Positions 8,611 through 18,384 of a DNA stretch of 64,000 bases are shown here, one piece after another. Source of the stretch: Alphaproteobacteria bacterium (GTDB lineage: Bacteria > Pseudomonadota > Alphaproteobacteria > UBA6615); the NCBI GenBank assembly GCA_011087645.1, contig JAALLF010000013.1:1-64000 (forward strand). Direction: 5' to 3'. The position numbers were made by a program, and so were the translations under genes. The notes under the pieces were generated by a model, which was given only the letters and a program-made list of their open reading frames with translations, ran no database searches and was not told where the DNA came from. Positions within the stretch are counted from its first letter, which is position 1. Every line of letters begins with the position of its first letter.

Positions 8611-8829
8611 ATGGCAACCCAAAGCCGCACCGCGGTCGATCGCAAATTGTTGGAGATACTCGTCTGCCCGCTGACCAAGGGCCCGCTGCGCTACGATGAG
8701 GCCAGACAGGAACTGGTCAGCGAGAAGGCTGGCCTGGCCTACCCGGTGCGCGACGGCATTCCGATCATGCTGGTCGATGAAGCGCGCGAATTGAACCCCG
8801 ACGGGACGCCCTCGGCGCCATCGTCATAA
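8611..8829 (+). CDS. Trm112-like (UPF0434/YcaR) small protein
   Basis: A 72-residue Trm112p-like protein. The ATG at 8611 follows TAGGAGG and gives the family length; an upstream in-frame start would add an arginine-rich leader. The conserved strand [14 protein letters not shown] and the [19 protein letters not shown]-terminal motif are clear. Of the zinc cysteines found in some relatives only one Cys (in VCPL) remains, as in many YcaR proteins. In eukaryotes Trm112 activates methyltransferases; the bacterial role is not settled. Its stop codon overlaps the DUF971 start (TAATGG). Confidence 0.9.
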   Translation: MATQSRTAVDRKLLEILVCPLTKGPLRYDEARQELVSEKAGLAYPVRDGIPIMLVDEARELNPDGTPSAPSS

Positions 8830-9206
8830 TGGACAACCCCGCGACGGACGCCGCGCCGTGGCCGCTGGAAATTCGCTACGCCACAGCCACCAAAAGCCTG
8901 GTCGTCGCCTTCGACGACGGAGTGACCTTCACCTATCCCGCCGAACTGCTGCGCGTCGAAAGCCCGTCAGCCGAGGTCAAGGGCCATGGCGCCGACGAAA
9001 AGCGGATCGTCGCCGGCCGCCGCCATGTGGGCATCATGAAAGTCGAGCCTGTTGGCAATTACGCGGTGCGCCTGCACTTCGACGATCTTCACGACACCGG
9101 CCTGTTTAGCTGGCGCTACTTGCGTGAGCTGGGCGAACGTCAGGACGAGATTTGGCAGGCCTATTTGTCCGAACTCAACACCCGCGGCCTGTCGCGCGAC
9201 CCCTAG
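8829..9206 (+). CDS. DUF971 domain protein
   Basis: A 125-residue DUF971 protein, related to the N-terminal domain of gamma-butyrobetaine hydroxylase. Visible are the LEIRYATATKSLVVAFDDG opening, the FTYPAELLRVESPSAEV segment and the NYAVRLHFDDLHDTGLFSW stretch. Stand-alone DUF971 proteins often sit with iron-sulfur or ubiquinone genes, and here the convergent neighbour is a ubiquinone hydroxylase. It lacks the cysteines of zinc-binding relatives. The stop codons of this gene and the opposite gene overlap in a CTAG at 9203-9206. Confidence 0.88.
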   Translation: MDNPATDAAPWPLEIRYATATKSLVVAFDDGVTFTYPAELLRVESPSAEVKGHGADEKRIVAGRRHVGIMKVEPVGNYAVRLHFDDLHDTGLFSWRYLRELGERQDEIWQAYLSELNTRGLSRDP

Positions 9207-10462
9207 AGCGCCTCGCCGCGTACCAGCCGCGGCAAGTCTCCCACCGTGCCAGTGGCATGGCGCATGAAGGTGCGCCGCAACGGCGGCACCCGATTGACCG
9301 TACCCAGACCCAGGCTTCGCACCGTGCGCAGCGGCGCGACATCGTTCGAGAACAGCCGGGTAATGACATCGGTCACCACCGCGAGCACCATATTGTCGAA
9401 CCGCCGCCAGCGCTCGTAGTCGGCAAGTAAGTCCGGGGTGCCGATATCGCGGCCGAGCCGGCGGGCGTCGATGATCACCTCGGCCAGGGCGGCGATATCG
9501 CGGATGCCCATATTCAATCCCTGGCCGGCGATGGGGTGGATCGCGTGAGCGGCGTCTCCCACCAGGGCCAAACGTTGACCGATATAAGTTTGCGCGTGCG
9601 ACAAAGCCAGCGGATGGGACCAGCGCGGCCCGGCCAGTTCGAGCTCTCCCAGAATGTCACCGAAGCGCGGCGCCATCTCTCGCACGAACGACGCCTCGTC
9701 GAGCGCCATCACCGCCGGCGTCAATTCGCTGCGGTCACTCCACACGATCGCCGACCGGTGACGGCCATCGACATCGGCCATCGGCAAAATGGCGAAGGGG
9801 CCGCCGGGCAGAAAGCGCTCGTGGGCGACATTATTGTGGGGGCGGTCGTGAAATACCGCGCACACAATGCTGGTTTGGTTGTAGGGCAACCGGGTGACGC
9901 CGATGCCGGCCGCTTCGCGAATGCCTGAGTTTCGCCCATCGCACGCCAATAGCAGTCGCGCGCGGATCCGCCGCCCATCGGCCAGATCGGCCACCACGCC
10001 GTTGGCGCCCCGGGTGATTTCGGTGATTTCCATCGGCGCCAAAAACTCAAGCGCCTCGAGGCCGCGAACATGATCGAGCATGGCCACACGCAAATGGCGG
10101 TTCTCGATAATCTGGCCGAGCGGCTCGTCGCCGATTTCGCGATGGTCATAGTGCAGGAACAGTAACGAATCGCCATCGCTGACCCGGATGTCATTGATCG
10201 CGCTGGCATGGGGCGCCACCGCATCCCACAGCCCGATGCCGCGCAGTAACCGCACGCTGCCATTGGCGACCGCCGTTGCCCGTCCGTCGAACTCGGGCGC
10301 GACCGTTGTCGCCGGATCGGCGCGGTCGACGACAGCGACCGGCAATCCGGCGCCGGCCAGGGCGCTTGCCAAAGTGAGCCCGACCAAACCGCCGCCGACG
10401 ATCAGGGCTTCCACGTCAATCACTGTCTGTTGGGAACCGGACGATGCCATGGCCGGCAACAT
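9203..10462 (-). CDS. UbiH/UbiF/COQ6-family FAD-dependent ubiquinone hydroxylase
   Basis: A 419-residue flavin monooxygenase that hydroxylates the ring of ubiquinone precursors at the inner membrane. The dinucleotide-binding motif GGGLVGLTLA is near the N-terminus, the second motif lies in LLACDGRNSGIR, and the FAD motif LVGDAAHAIHPIAGQG is near 285-300. The family ring-hydroxylase signature region continues through GLNMGIRDIAALAEV. The ATG at 10462 (MLPAMASSG) gives a family-like length; a second ATG at 10450 is possible, and the frame is open to 10567. Alphaproteobacteria use several UbiH/F/L/M paralogues, so the position hydroxylated is not assigned. No other ubi gene is in the window. Confidence 0.88.
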   Translation of the reverse strand: MLPAMASSGSQQTVIDVEALIVGGGLVGLTLASALAGAGLPVAVVDRADPATTVAPEFDGRATAVANGSVRLLRGIGLWDAVAPHASAINDIRVSDGDSLLFLHYDHREIGDEPLGQIIENRHLRVAMLDHVRGLEALEFLAPMEITEITRGANGVVADLADGRRIRARLLLACDGRNSGIREAAGIGVTRLPYNQTSIVCAVFHDRPHNNVAHERFLPGGPFAILPMADVDGRHRSAIVWSDRSELTPAVMALDEASFVREMAPRFGDILGELELAGPRWSHPLALSHAQTYIGQRLALVGDAAHAIHPIAGQGLNMGIRDIAALAEVIIDARRLGRDIGTPDLLADYERWRRFDNMVLAVVTDVITRLFSNDVAPLRTVRSLGLGTVNRVPPLRRTFMRHATGTVGDLPRLVRGEAL

Positions 10463-10625
10463 TGCAACTTCACCGCAATCTGTCCACGCCGCCTTTTGTC
10501 GCAAGCGTCCCGAAGTTCGCTGTCTAAATATTATGCAGCCTGCCTGTTCTGCACAATTTTTAATCATAATGATGCGCGCTAAAACGGCTAACCCCTAGCT
10601 AAATTCATATTTACCAATGGCTTAG

Positions 10626-11066
<441 letters not shown>

Positions 11067-11081
11067 ACAGGAGATATCATC

Positions 11082-12461
11082 ATGATGAATTCATTTCAGC
11101 GCAGGAGCGCTTTAAAGCGGATGTCGGTGGTCGGCATTGCCGTGGCCGGCATGGCGCTGCTGTTCGCCGGGCCGGCGCAAGCGGCGGTGTCGGACGAAAC
11201 CGCCTTCGTCTTCAATACCTTCTCCTTCCTCATGACCGGCGCGCTGGTGATGTGGATGGCGGCGGGCTTTGCCATGCTCGAGGCCGGGCTGGTGCGCAGC
11301 AAGAACACCGCGACGATCTGCTTGAAGAACATCGCGCTCTATTCGATCGCCGGCATCATGTACTACCTGGTCGGCTACAACCTGATGTACGCCGACGTCG
11401 GTGGCGGTTTCATCGGCTCCTTCGCGCTGCTCTATAACCCCAGCGATGCCGAGCTTGCCTTGTTGGGCGCGGAAGAGGCGACCGACGAATTGGTCGGCGC
11501 GGTTGTCGATAACGGTTTCTCGGTGGCCTCGGACTGGTTCTTCCAGATGGTCTTTGTCGCCACTGCGGCCTCGATCGTCTCCGGCACCCTGGCCGAGCGT
11601 ATCAAGCTGTGGCCGTTCATGCTGTTTGTCGTGCTGCTAACCGCGGTGATCTACCCGATCCAGGGGTCCTGGACCTGGGGTGGCGGCTGGCTGGCGGAAA
11701 TGGGTTTCTCCGATTTCGCCGGATCGACCATCGTCCATTCGGTGGGCGGCTGGGCGGCGCTGTCAGGCGCGCTGATCCTCGGCGCGCGGCGCGGCAAATA
11801 CGGCCCCAACGGCCAGGTAAATCCCATGCCCGGCGCCAATCTGCCGCTGGCCACCTTGGGCACCTTCATCCTGTGGCTCGGCTGGTTCGGCTTTAACGGC
11901 GGCTCGCAACTGGCTCTGGGCTCGGCGCTCGACGCCACGGCGATGGCGATCGTGTTCACCAACACCAATCTGGCCGCCGCCGGTGGCGTGGTCGCCGCCA
12001 TGGCGATGACCCAGATCCTCTACAAGAAGGTCGATCTGACCATGGCGCTCAACGGCGCGATCGCCGGGCTGGTGTCGATTACCGCGGGACCGGACTTAAC
12101 CAACCATCTGCTGTCGATCATCGTCGGCGGCATCGGCGGCGTGCTGGTGGTAGTCGCCATACCGATGCTCGACAAACTCAAGATCGACGATGTGGTGGGT
12201 GCCATCTCCGCCCACCTGGTCGCCGGTATCTGGGGAACCTTGGCGGTCGGTATTTTCGGTGGAGGCGACATCGTCACCCAAGTCGTCGGCATCCTCGCCA
12301 TCGGCGCCTTCGTGTTCATCGTCAGCGCCGCGTTCTGGCTGGCGATCAAATACACCATCGGCCTGCGCGCCGAAGATGAAGACGAAGAGGCCGGCCTCGA
12401 CATGGCCGAATTGGGCCTCGAAGCCTATCCGGAATTCGGCCGCGGTTCGCAAAGGGTGTAA
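11082..12461 (+). CDS. amtB: ammonium transporter
   Basis: A 459-residue Amt/Mep/Rh channel with a cleavable N-terminal signal (FAGPAQAAVSDE) followed by eleven transmembrane helices. The first pore histidine is in STIVHSVGGWAALSGA and the second in GAISAHLVAGIWGTLA. The phenylalanine-gate region is in ASDWFFQMVFVATAASIVSG. It forms inner-membrane trimers conducting ammonium and is blocked by GlnK, encoded immediately upstream. The C-terminal cytoplasmic tail (LGLEAYPEFGRGSQRV) matches the part that contacts GlnK. Two ATG codons (11082 and 11085) follow the CAGGAGAT ribosome-binding site. Confidence 0.96.
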   Translation: MMNSFQRRSALKRMSVVGIAVAGMALLFAGPAQAAVSDETAFVFNTFSFLMTGALVMWMAAGFAMLEAGLVRSKNTATICLKNIALYSIAGIMYYLVGYNLMYADVGGGFIGSFALLYNPSDAELALLGAEEATDELVGAVVDNGFSVASDWFFQMVFVATAASIVSGTLAERIKLWPFMLFVVLLTAVIYPIQGSWTWGGGWLAEMGFSDFAGSTIVHSVGGWAALSGALILGARRGKYGPNGQVNPMPGANLPLATLGTFILWLGWFGFNGGSQLALGSALDATAMAIVFTNTNLAAAGGVVAAMAMTQILYKKVDLTMALNGAIAGLVSITAGPDLTNHLLSIIVGGIGGVLVVVAIPMLDKLKIDDVVGAISAHLVAGIWGTLAVGIFGGGDIVTQVVGILAIGAFVFIVSAAFWLAIKYTIGLRAEDEDEEAGLDMAELGLEAYPEFGRGSQRV

Positions 12462-12515
12462 GCGAATTTATAAATTGGACGCCCACAGCATGTGCGGGCG
12501 GCCTGGTTGAATTAC

Positions 12516-12548
12516 GGGAAACCCGGCGCCGATGGTGCCGGGTTTTTC
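12516..12548 (+). terminator. rho-independent terminator after amtB
   Basis: AACCCGGCGCC-GAT-GGTGCCGGGTT forms a G+C-rich stem, one pair being G-T, followed by TTT. It lies about 55 nt after the amtB stop and closes the glnK-amtB unit. Confidence 0.85.
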
Positions 12549-12654
12549 CGTTTCCGCCCTCCCCGTCAGCCAGGTTAACCATATGAAAAACAATAACTAA
12601 ACAGGCACGAAAACGCTCAAACTCGACAACCGCCTTGAGTCAAATCTCAGCATC

Positions 12655-12683
12655 TGGCTACAAGCGTCTGACTCTGCTATGAT
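12655..12683 (+). promoter_or_regulatory. weak candidate promoter for the dapC-type gene
   Basis: TATGAT at 12678-12683 is a good -10 hexamer with TGGCTA 17 nt upstream, a poor -35. It is about 50 nt before the start at 12734. The -10 match and position support it; the -35 does not. Confidence 0.25.
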
Positions 12684-12733
12684 TTTAGCGGAATCAAATG
12701 CGGAAACCCTGGCCCCGTCACCGCTAACAGCCG

Positions 12734-13942
12734 ATGCATAACAATATTCTCGACGAATTGACCGACTACCCGTTCGACCGGCTGCGCGCCCTATTGCGCG
12801 ATGTCGAACCGCCGGCCGGTCGCGCGCCCATACACATGCAGATCGGCGAGCCCAAGCACGCCGCGCCGGACTTCATCGGCCCGGTGCTGGTCGACAATAT
12901 GGCCGACTGGGGCAAATACCCGCCGCCCAACGGGCCCGACAGCCTGCGCGCCGCGATCGCCGACTGGCTAACCACCCGCTACACGCTGTCCGACGCCATG
13001 ATCGATCCGGCGCGCAATATCGCCCTGGTTTCGGGCACCCGCGAAGCCTTGTTCATGGCCGCTCTGCTGGCGGTGCCGGAAACCAAGGCCGGCGCGAAAC
13101 CGGTCGTTTTGATGCCCAACCCGTTCTACCAGGTCTATGTCGGCGCGGCGGCGATGGCGCGGGCCGAGATCGTGCTCCTGCCGGCTGGGCCGGAAACCGG
13201 GTTTCAGCCCGACTTCGGCGCGCTCGACCCCGCCATCCTCGAACGCACCGCGCTGGCCTATCTCAATTCACCGGCCAATCCGCAAGGCTCGATCGCCGAT
13301 TTGGACAGGCTGGAATCGGCTATCGAGCTGGCGCGCGAGTACGACTTCATCCTCGCGGTCGACGAATGCTATTCGGAAATCTACACCGCCGAGCCGCCGC
13401 CCGGCGGCCTATCGGCCTGCGCCTCACTGGGCGGCGATAGCGCCGAGGCGTGCCGCAATGTGCTGGTGTTCCACAGCCTGAGCAAACGCTCGAACGTGCC
13501 GGGCCTGCGCTCGGGCTTCGTGGCCGGCGATGGCGACCTCGTCGCGCTCTTGCTGCGCTTGCGTCAATATGGCGGCGCGCAATTGCCGCTGCCGGTGATG
13601 AATGCCTCCGAAGCGCTGTGGCGCGACGAAGCCCATGTCGAACAGAGCCGCGCGCTCTACCGGGACAAATTCGATTTGGCGCTGGAAATACTCGACGGCC
13701 AGTTTGCCGCGACTCGGCCCGGCGGAGCGTTCTATCTGTGGCTCGACGTCGGCGATGGCGCCGCGGCGGCCACACAATTATGGGGACAGGCGAGCGTTCG
13801 CGTCCTACCCGGCGCGTATCTCGCCCAAACCGATGCCGCCGGCGCCAACCCGGGACAGCGCTTTATTCGCGTCGCGCTGGTCCACGATATCGAGACCACG
13901 CGCGACGCCATCAACCGTATCAGCGAAACGCTCGGGACGTAG
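12734..13942 (+). CDS. dapC: PLP-dependent aminotransferase, succinyldiaminopimelate aminotransferase (DapC) type
   Basis: A 402-residue class I/II fold aminotransferase. N-succinyl-LL-DAP aminotransferase works in lysine and peptidoglycan precursor synthesis in the cytoplasm. The N-terminal YPFDRLRALL and IHMQIGEPKH motifs and YPPPNGPDSLRAAIADWL are typical of the DapC group. PLP contacts are seen in LNSPANPQGS and VDECYSEIY, and the Schiff-base lysine is in HSLSKRSNVPGLRSGF near residue 255. It is followed by ftsK after 40 nt. Assignment to DapC rather than a generic aspartate aminotransferase rests on the SKRSN motif and N-terminus. Confidence 0.82.
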   Translation: MHNNILDELTDYPFDRLRALLRDVEPPAGRAPIHMQIGEPKHAAPDFIGPVLVDNMADWGKYPPPNGPDSLRAAIADWLTTRYTLSDAMIDPARNIALVSGTREALFMAALLAVPETKAGAKPVVLMPNPFYQVYVGAAAMARAEIVLLPAGPETGFQPDFGALDPAILERTALAYLNSPANPQGSIADLDRLESAIELAREYDFILAVDECYSEIYTAEPPPGGLSACASLGGDSAEACRNVLVFHSLSKRSNVPGLRSGFVAGDGDLVALLLRLRQYGGAQLPLPVMNASEALWRDEAHVEQSRALYRDKFDLALEILDGQFAATRPGGAFYLWLDVGDGAAAATQLWGQASVRVLPGAYLAQTDAAGANPGQRFIRVALVHDIETTRDAINRISETLGT

Positions 13943-13982
13943 AGGAACGATGCGTACACATCAGACAAAGGATTAGCGAGCC

Positions 13983-16457
13983 ATGGTTGCCAGAGCACAT
14001 AATGGATCGATGCGCGGACGACCGGCGCGGGGCAGAGCGGCACGCGGCGGACTGATCCGCGGCGTTTCCGATCGCATCGCCTTCTTGCCGGAACCAGTAC
14101 GCAACTTCGCGCGCCGGCGGTTCGCCGAAGGCGTTGGCCTGCTGGTGATCGCTGCCGGTCTCGCCTTCGCACTCGCTCTGCTCGGCTACAACAGCCTCGA
14201 TGCATCTTTGAATAACGCCAGCGCCACGGCGGTCAGCAACCCGATGGGGTTCTACGGCGCCGTCATTTCAGATTTGTCTCTGCAATATTTCGGCCTGGCC
14301 GTGGCCCTGCCGGTTTTTGTTCTGCTGGCCTGGGGCGTGCGCTTGGTCCGCCACCGCACGGTACCCCACTTCGGCTGGCGTCTGCTGGTAGTGCTGCTAT
14401 CGGTCTGCGCCGCCGCCTTTGCCCTGAATGCCGCCGCTATCCCTGAGTCCTGGCCGATCCGCACCGGTCTCGGCGGCACCTTCGGGCACCTGGCCTATGA
14501 CCCGACCGTTGAATTTCTGTCTGGCTATGAAATTTCGCCGAGCCTACCCGTCATCGCCACCGCCGCGCTGGCCTTGGTCGGCGTGCTGAGCGCCTTGGCG
14601 CTGAACTGGAGCGACTGGCGCATGGTGTCGCGGGTGCTTACTTGGGCAGGCCGCCAGTCGAGCCGCGCCACCGTCTGGGCGACCTATGCCGGCGCTGGGG
14701 CGGCGCGGGCAGGCGCCAGCGGACTGCGCACGGCCATCCAAAACCACGCCGCCGCGCGCCGCGAGCCGCAATTAATTGCCTCGCCGCGCGCCAAAACCCC
14801 CAAGGCCCGCGTTGCCCCCGCCGCGCCCGTCGTTCCGGTGACCACGCCGCGCCGGCGCGTCGCGCCACGCGCCAAGGCGCCCAAGCCCAGCCGTCAGGCC
14901 CAGGCAAGCCGTCAAGCGAAGCTGAATTTGACCGCCCCTGGCGAGCTCTACGAACTGCCGCCCCTCGACCTGCTGGCCGAAATCGACGAGACGGCGAAGA
15001 TCGCCAATCGGGTCGGCGAAGACGCGCTGGAGCAAAATGCGCGGGTGCTCGAATCGGTGCTGGAAGATTTCGGTGTTTATGGCGAAATCGTCCATGTGCG
15101 ACCCGGTCCGGTGGTCACCCTTTATGAGCTGGAACCCGCGCCGGGCACCAAGACCAGCCGGGTCATTGGATTGGCCGACGATATCGCCCGCTCCATGAGC
15201 GCGGTCTCGGTGCGCATCGCCGTCGTGCCTGGCCGCAATGTGATCGGCATCGAGTTGCCCAATTCGAACCGCGAACATGTCGGGCTGCGCGAGCTTCTGG
15301 CGTCGTCCGCATTTGAGAAAAAATCGAACGACCTCACTCTAGCGCTGGGCAAGGACATCGGCGGCGAACCGGTGATGGTCGATTTGGCCCGCATGCCCCA
15401 TTTGCTGATCGCCGGCACCACTGGCTCGGGCAAGTCGGTCGGCATCAACGCGATGATCGCCTCGCTGCTCTACCGGCTTCAGCCCGAGGAGTGCCGGTTC
15501 ATCATGATCGACCCGAAAATGCTCGAACTCTCGGTCTATGACGGCATTCCGCATTTGCTGTCACCGGTCGTCACCGACCCCAAGAAGGCGGTGGTCGCGC
15601 TGAAATGGGTGACCCAGGAAATGGAGAACCGCTATCGATCCATGTCCAAACTGGGCGTGCGCAATGTCGCCGGCTACAACCAGCGCATCGAACAGGCGCG
15701 CAAGAAGGGCGAGATCCTGTCGCGCAAAGTGCAGACCGGGTTCGACGCGGAGAGCGGCAAGCCGGTGTTCGAGGAACAACCGTTCGACATGGTGCCGCTG
15801 CCGTTCATCGTCGTCGTGGTCGACGAGATGGCCGACCTCATGCTGGTCGCCGGCAAGGAAGTCGAAGCCGCCGTGCAGCGCCTGGCCCAGATGGCGCGGG
15901 CCGCCGGCATTCACCTGATATTGGCGACCCAGCGGCCGTCGGTCGACGTCATCACCGGCACCATCAAGGCCAACCTGCCGACGCGCATCAGCTTCCAGGT
16001 CACCACCAAAATCGACAGCCGCACCATCCTTGGCGAACAGGGCGCCGAGCAATTGCTCGGGCAAGGCGACATGCTCTACATGGCCGGCGGCGGGCGCATC
16101 ACCCGCGTGCACGGCCCGTTTGTCTCCGATACCGAAGTCGAAGATTTGGTGGCCTTCCTCAAATCCCAGGGTGAACCCGACTATATCGACGATGTCACGG
16201 AAGACGAAAGCGCCGGTAGCGACATACCGGGCTTCGCGCCGGCCGGCGGCGATAGCGGTGACCAACTTTACGACCAGGCCGTCGCCCTGGTGGCGCGCGA
16301 GCAAAAGGCCTCGACCAGTTTCGTCCAGCGGCATCTGCAGATCGGCTATAACCGAGCGGCGCGCATCATCGAGCAAATGGAAAAAGAGGGTGTGGTCAGC
16401 ACCGCCAACCATGTGGGCCGCCGCGAGGTCTTGGTGGCTGACCACGGTGGGGCGTAG
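13983..16457 (+). CDS. ftsK: DNA translocase FtsK
   Basis: An 824-residue septal DNA pump that coordinates chromosome segregation with division. Four transmembrane helices lie within about residues 40-220 (for example [20 protein letters not shown] and [14 protein letters not shown]). A proline/alanine/arginine-rich linker of only about 80 residues follows, much shorter than E. coli's. The motor carries Walker [15 protein letters not shown] near residue 478 and Walker [14 protein letters not shown]. The C-terminal gamma winged helix ([20 protein letters not shown]) reads polar KOPS sequences. It is transcribed with lolA 76 nt downstream, an order common in alphaproteobacteria. Confidence 0.97.
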   Translation: MVARAHNGSMRGRPARGRAARGGLIRGVSDRIAFLPEPVRNFARRRFAEGVGLLVIAAGLAFALALLGYNSLDASLNNASATAVSNPMGFYGAVISDLSLQYFGLAVALPVFVLLAWGVRLVRHRTVPHFGWRLLVVLLSVCAAAFALNAAAIPESWPIRTGLGGTFGHLAYDPTVEFLSGYEISPSLPVIATAALALVGVLSALALNWSDWRMVSRVLTWAGRQSSRATVWATYAGAGAARAGASGLRTAIQNHAAARREPQLIASPRAKTPKARVAPAAPVVPVTTPRRRVAPRAKAPKPSRQAQASRQAKLNLTAPGELYELPPLDLLAEIDETAKIANRVGEDALEQNARVLESVLEDFGVYGEIVHVRPGPVVTLYELEPAPGTKTSRVIGLADDIARSMSAVSVRIAVVPGRNVIGIELPNSNREHVGLRELLASSAFEKKSNDLTLALGKDIGGEPVMVDLARMPHLLIAGTTGSGKSVGINAMIASLLYRLQPEECRFIMIDPKMLELSVYDGIPHLLSPVVTDPKKAVVALKWVTQEMENRYRSMSKLGVRNVAGYNQRIEQARKKGEILSRKVQTGFDAESGKPVFEEQPFDMVPLPFIVVVVDEMADLMLVAGKEVEAAVQRLAQMARAAGIHLILATQRPSVDVITGTIKANLPTRISFQVTTKIDSRTILGEQGAEQLLGQGDMLYMAGGGRITRVHGPFVSDTEVEDLVAFLKSQGEPDYIDDVTEDESAGSDIPGFAPAGGDSGDQLYDQAVALVAREQKASTSFVQRHLQIGYNRAARIIEQMEKEGVVSTANHVGRREVLVADHGGA

Positions 16458-16533
16458 CTGCCAGGGCCGACTAGGAGAGAATATTTCCGTGATCAACCTC
16501 GCAACCGATGGCCGGGAACCCTATCTTTAGACC

Positions 16534-17193
16534 ATGGATATGATCGGCAGTTCGGCGCGGCGCGGCGCTAAATGGCTACTCGTCGCGGCGCTCGTCTTAG
16601 TCGGCGCGACCGGGTCGATCGCCCAGCCGGCGCCGATTTTGGACGCCGCGGCGAAAGCCGACATCGCCCGGATCGAAACTTATCTGAACGACCTCACCAC
16701 CCTCGAGAGCCGCTTTGTGCAGTTTTCCGCGCAAGGCATCGCCGAAGGACGCCTAATCTTGTCGCGACCCGGCGATTTGCGCATCGAATACGACCCGCCG
16801 GTGCCAGTGCTGATGGTCGCCAGCGGTATTATGCTGATGTACCACGACACCGAATTGATCCAGACCACCTATCTGCCGGTCAGCGAAACCCCGGCTTCGT
16901 TCCTCCTGGAGGAGACGATTAAGCTTTCCGGCAATGTCGTCATTACCGGCTTCGAGCGCGGGCCGGCCTCGATCCGCCTGACCCTCCTACAGGCTGAAGC
17001 ACCCGACGCCGGCTCGGTCACCTTAACGTTTGAAGACAAACCGCTGCGGCTGGCCAAGTGGACGGTTCAAGACGCCCAGGGCAATAATGTCGATGTCGCC
17101 CTGCTGGAGCCGCAATTCGGTGTCGAGGTCGACGAGGAATTGTTTTCCCTGATCGACCCGGCGCTGGGGAACCCGGACGAAAGTCGGGAATAG
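16534..17193 (+). CDS. lolA: outer-membrane lipoprotein carrier protein LolA
   Basis: A 219-residue periplasmic chaperone that carries lipoproteins from LolCDE to the outer membrane. A signal peptide (hydrophobic WLLVAALVLVGATGSIAQ, near 14-31) precedes the domain. Family features are IETYLNDLTTLESRFVQF, the GRLILSRPGDLRIEYDPP strand pair near 85, and the helix-hydrophobic loop at DTELIQTTYLPVSETPASFL. Placement right after ftsK is conserved. Alphaproteobacterial LolA is diverged from E. coli's but the fold signature is clear. Confidence 0.92.
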   Translation: MDMIGSSARRGAKWLLVAALVLVGATGSIAQPAPILDAAAKADIARIETYLNDLTTLESRFVQFSAQGIAEGRLILSRPGDLRIEYDPPVPVLMVASGIMLMYHDTELIQTTYLPVSETPASFLLEETIKLSGNVVITGFERGPASIRLTLLQAEAPDAGSVTLTFEDKPLRLAKWTVQDAQGNNVDVALLEPQFGVEVDEELFSLIDPALGNPDESRE

Positions 17194-17245
17194 CCTTCCG
17201 CGTCCGTGCATCTCGTGCTACCTAGCGGCGCGCGAGAAACCGACG

Positions 17246-18067
17246 ATGAACCATATAGACCGCATAACCACACCCCGCCCCCTGATTGGCGTCTCCGGTG
17301 AGTTGAAGGACTTCAACGGCATCGACATCCAGTCTTCGGGTCACAAATATGTCTACAGCGTCGTCGAAGGGTTCGGCGGTATGCCGGTCGTTCTGCCAGC
17401 GCTGGGCGATCGCGACGAAAACGGCTCCTACACAATGGCCGAGCTGGTCGACCGCTTGGACGGCATCATTCTGACCGGCGGCCGCAGCAATATCGAACCC
17501 CATCATTACGAGGGCGAACCGTTCCGGCCCGAAACCTACCGCGACCCGGTGCGCGATTCGACGACCCTGCCCTTGGTGCGGGCCGCCGTCGACCGTGCGG
17601 TGCCGTTATTCGGTATTTGCCGGGGGATTCAGGAAATCAATGTCGCCTTGGGCGGCACCCTGCACCCCTATCTTTGGGAAGTGGACGGCAAACGCGATCA
17701 TCGCATGCCGCAGACCGACGTGATGGAGGATCGTTTCGCCCCCCGTCACCTGGTGCGGCTGACGCCGGGCGGCTATTTCGAGGAAATCGCCAAGGCCGCC
17801 GGGCTCGACAGCGAGGTCATGGTGAATTCCCTGCATAGCCAGGCGGTCGACCAGCCGGCCGACGGCCTGGTGGTCGAAGCACTCAGCGAAGATGGCGTCA
17901 TCGAAGCTGTCTCCCTACCCGACGCCGCCGACTTTGTGGTCGGCGTGCAATGGCACGCCGAGTTCCGCGTATTGGAACATCCCTTTAATCGCGCGCTATA
18001 CAAAGAATTCGGCGCCGCAACTATGCGCCGCGCCGGCGCCCGCGCCCAACGCGAGGGTGTCGTCTAG
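17246..18067 (+). CDS. gamma-glutamyl-gamma-aminobutyrate hydrolase-family (class I amidotransferase fold) protein
   Basis: A 273-residue peptidase C26-type protein related to PuuD. The nucleophile cysteine is in LFGICRGIQEINVALGG and the catalytic histidine is in GVQWHAEF, with the final Glu of the triad likely the E that follows. DGIILTGGRSNIEPHHY forms the usual oxyanion region. PuuD-type enzymes cleave gamma-glutamyl-GABA in putrescine breakdown, but no puu gene is nearby, so the substrate is unproven. It is separated from lolA by 52 nt and followed by a palindromic repeat, so it may be the end of this transcript. Confidence 0.85.
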   Translation: MNHIDRITTPRPLIGVSGELKDFNGIDIQSSGHKYVYSVVEGFGGMPVVLPALGDRDENGSYTMAELVDRLDGIILTGGRSNIEPHHYEGEPFRPETYRDPVRDSTTLPLVRAAVDRAVPLFGICRGIQEINVALGGTLHPYLWEVDGKRDHRMPQTDVMEDRFAPRHLVRLTPGGYFEEIAKAAGLDSEVMVNSLHSQAVDQPADGLVVEALSEDGVIEAVSLPDAADFVVGVQWHAEFRVLEHPFNRALYKEFGAATMRRAGARAQREGVV

Positions 18068-18384
18068 TTCTCAAGCGAATTCTGTGTCCAACTGTGTAAG
18101 GGGAGAATGAACCCTCTCCCGGCGGGAGAGGGTGGCGAGCGAATGCGAGTGGGTGAGGGGTTAGGGACGGTTCCGGGCTTCCCGGATATACCGTAACCCC
18201 TCACCCCAACCCCTCTCCCTCAAGGAGAGGGGCTCAGCGCCGGGTGACCCCCGATTTTGCAATCTGCCCTAAATCAAATTATTACGTTTGAACGGAAAAT
18301 AATCTAGCTTCGAACTGGCGAGTCCCGGCGGACTTAACCAGAATATTCAAAGGCCGCCGCCGCGCGGCGTTAGGGAGAGATCAG
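18068..18384. other. intergenic stretch holding a palindromic repeat
   Basis: 317 nt without a gene. Most of its first half is the repeat at 18110-18233. The rest leads to the fumarylacetoacetate-hydrolase gene, preceded by GGGAGAG as its ribosome-binding site. No clear promoter hexamers stand out. Confidence 0.5.
18110..18233. repeat. REP/BIME-like palindromic element
   Basis: Three nested inverted repeats are visible. CCCTCTCCC-GGC-GGGAGAGGG (18112-18132) is a perfect hairpin. GGGTGAGGGGTTA (18151-18163) pairs perfectly with TAACCCCTCACCC (18194-18206). CCCCTCTCC pairs with GGAGAGGGG (18210-18232). The hairpins are short and non-coding, of the type found dispersed between genes in many proteobacteria. 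No transposase is present. Confidence 0.8.
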
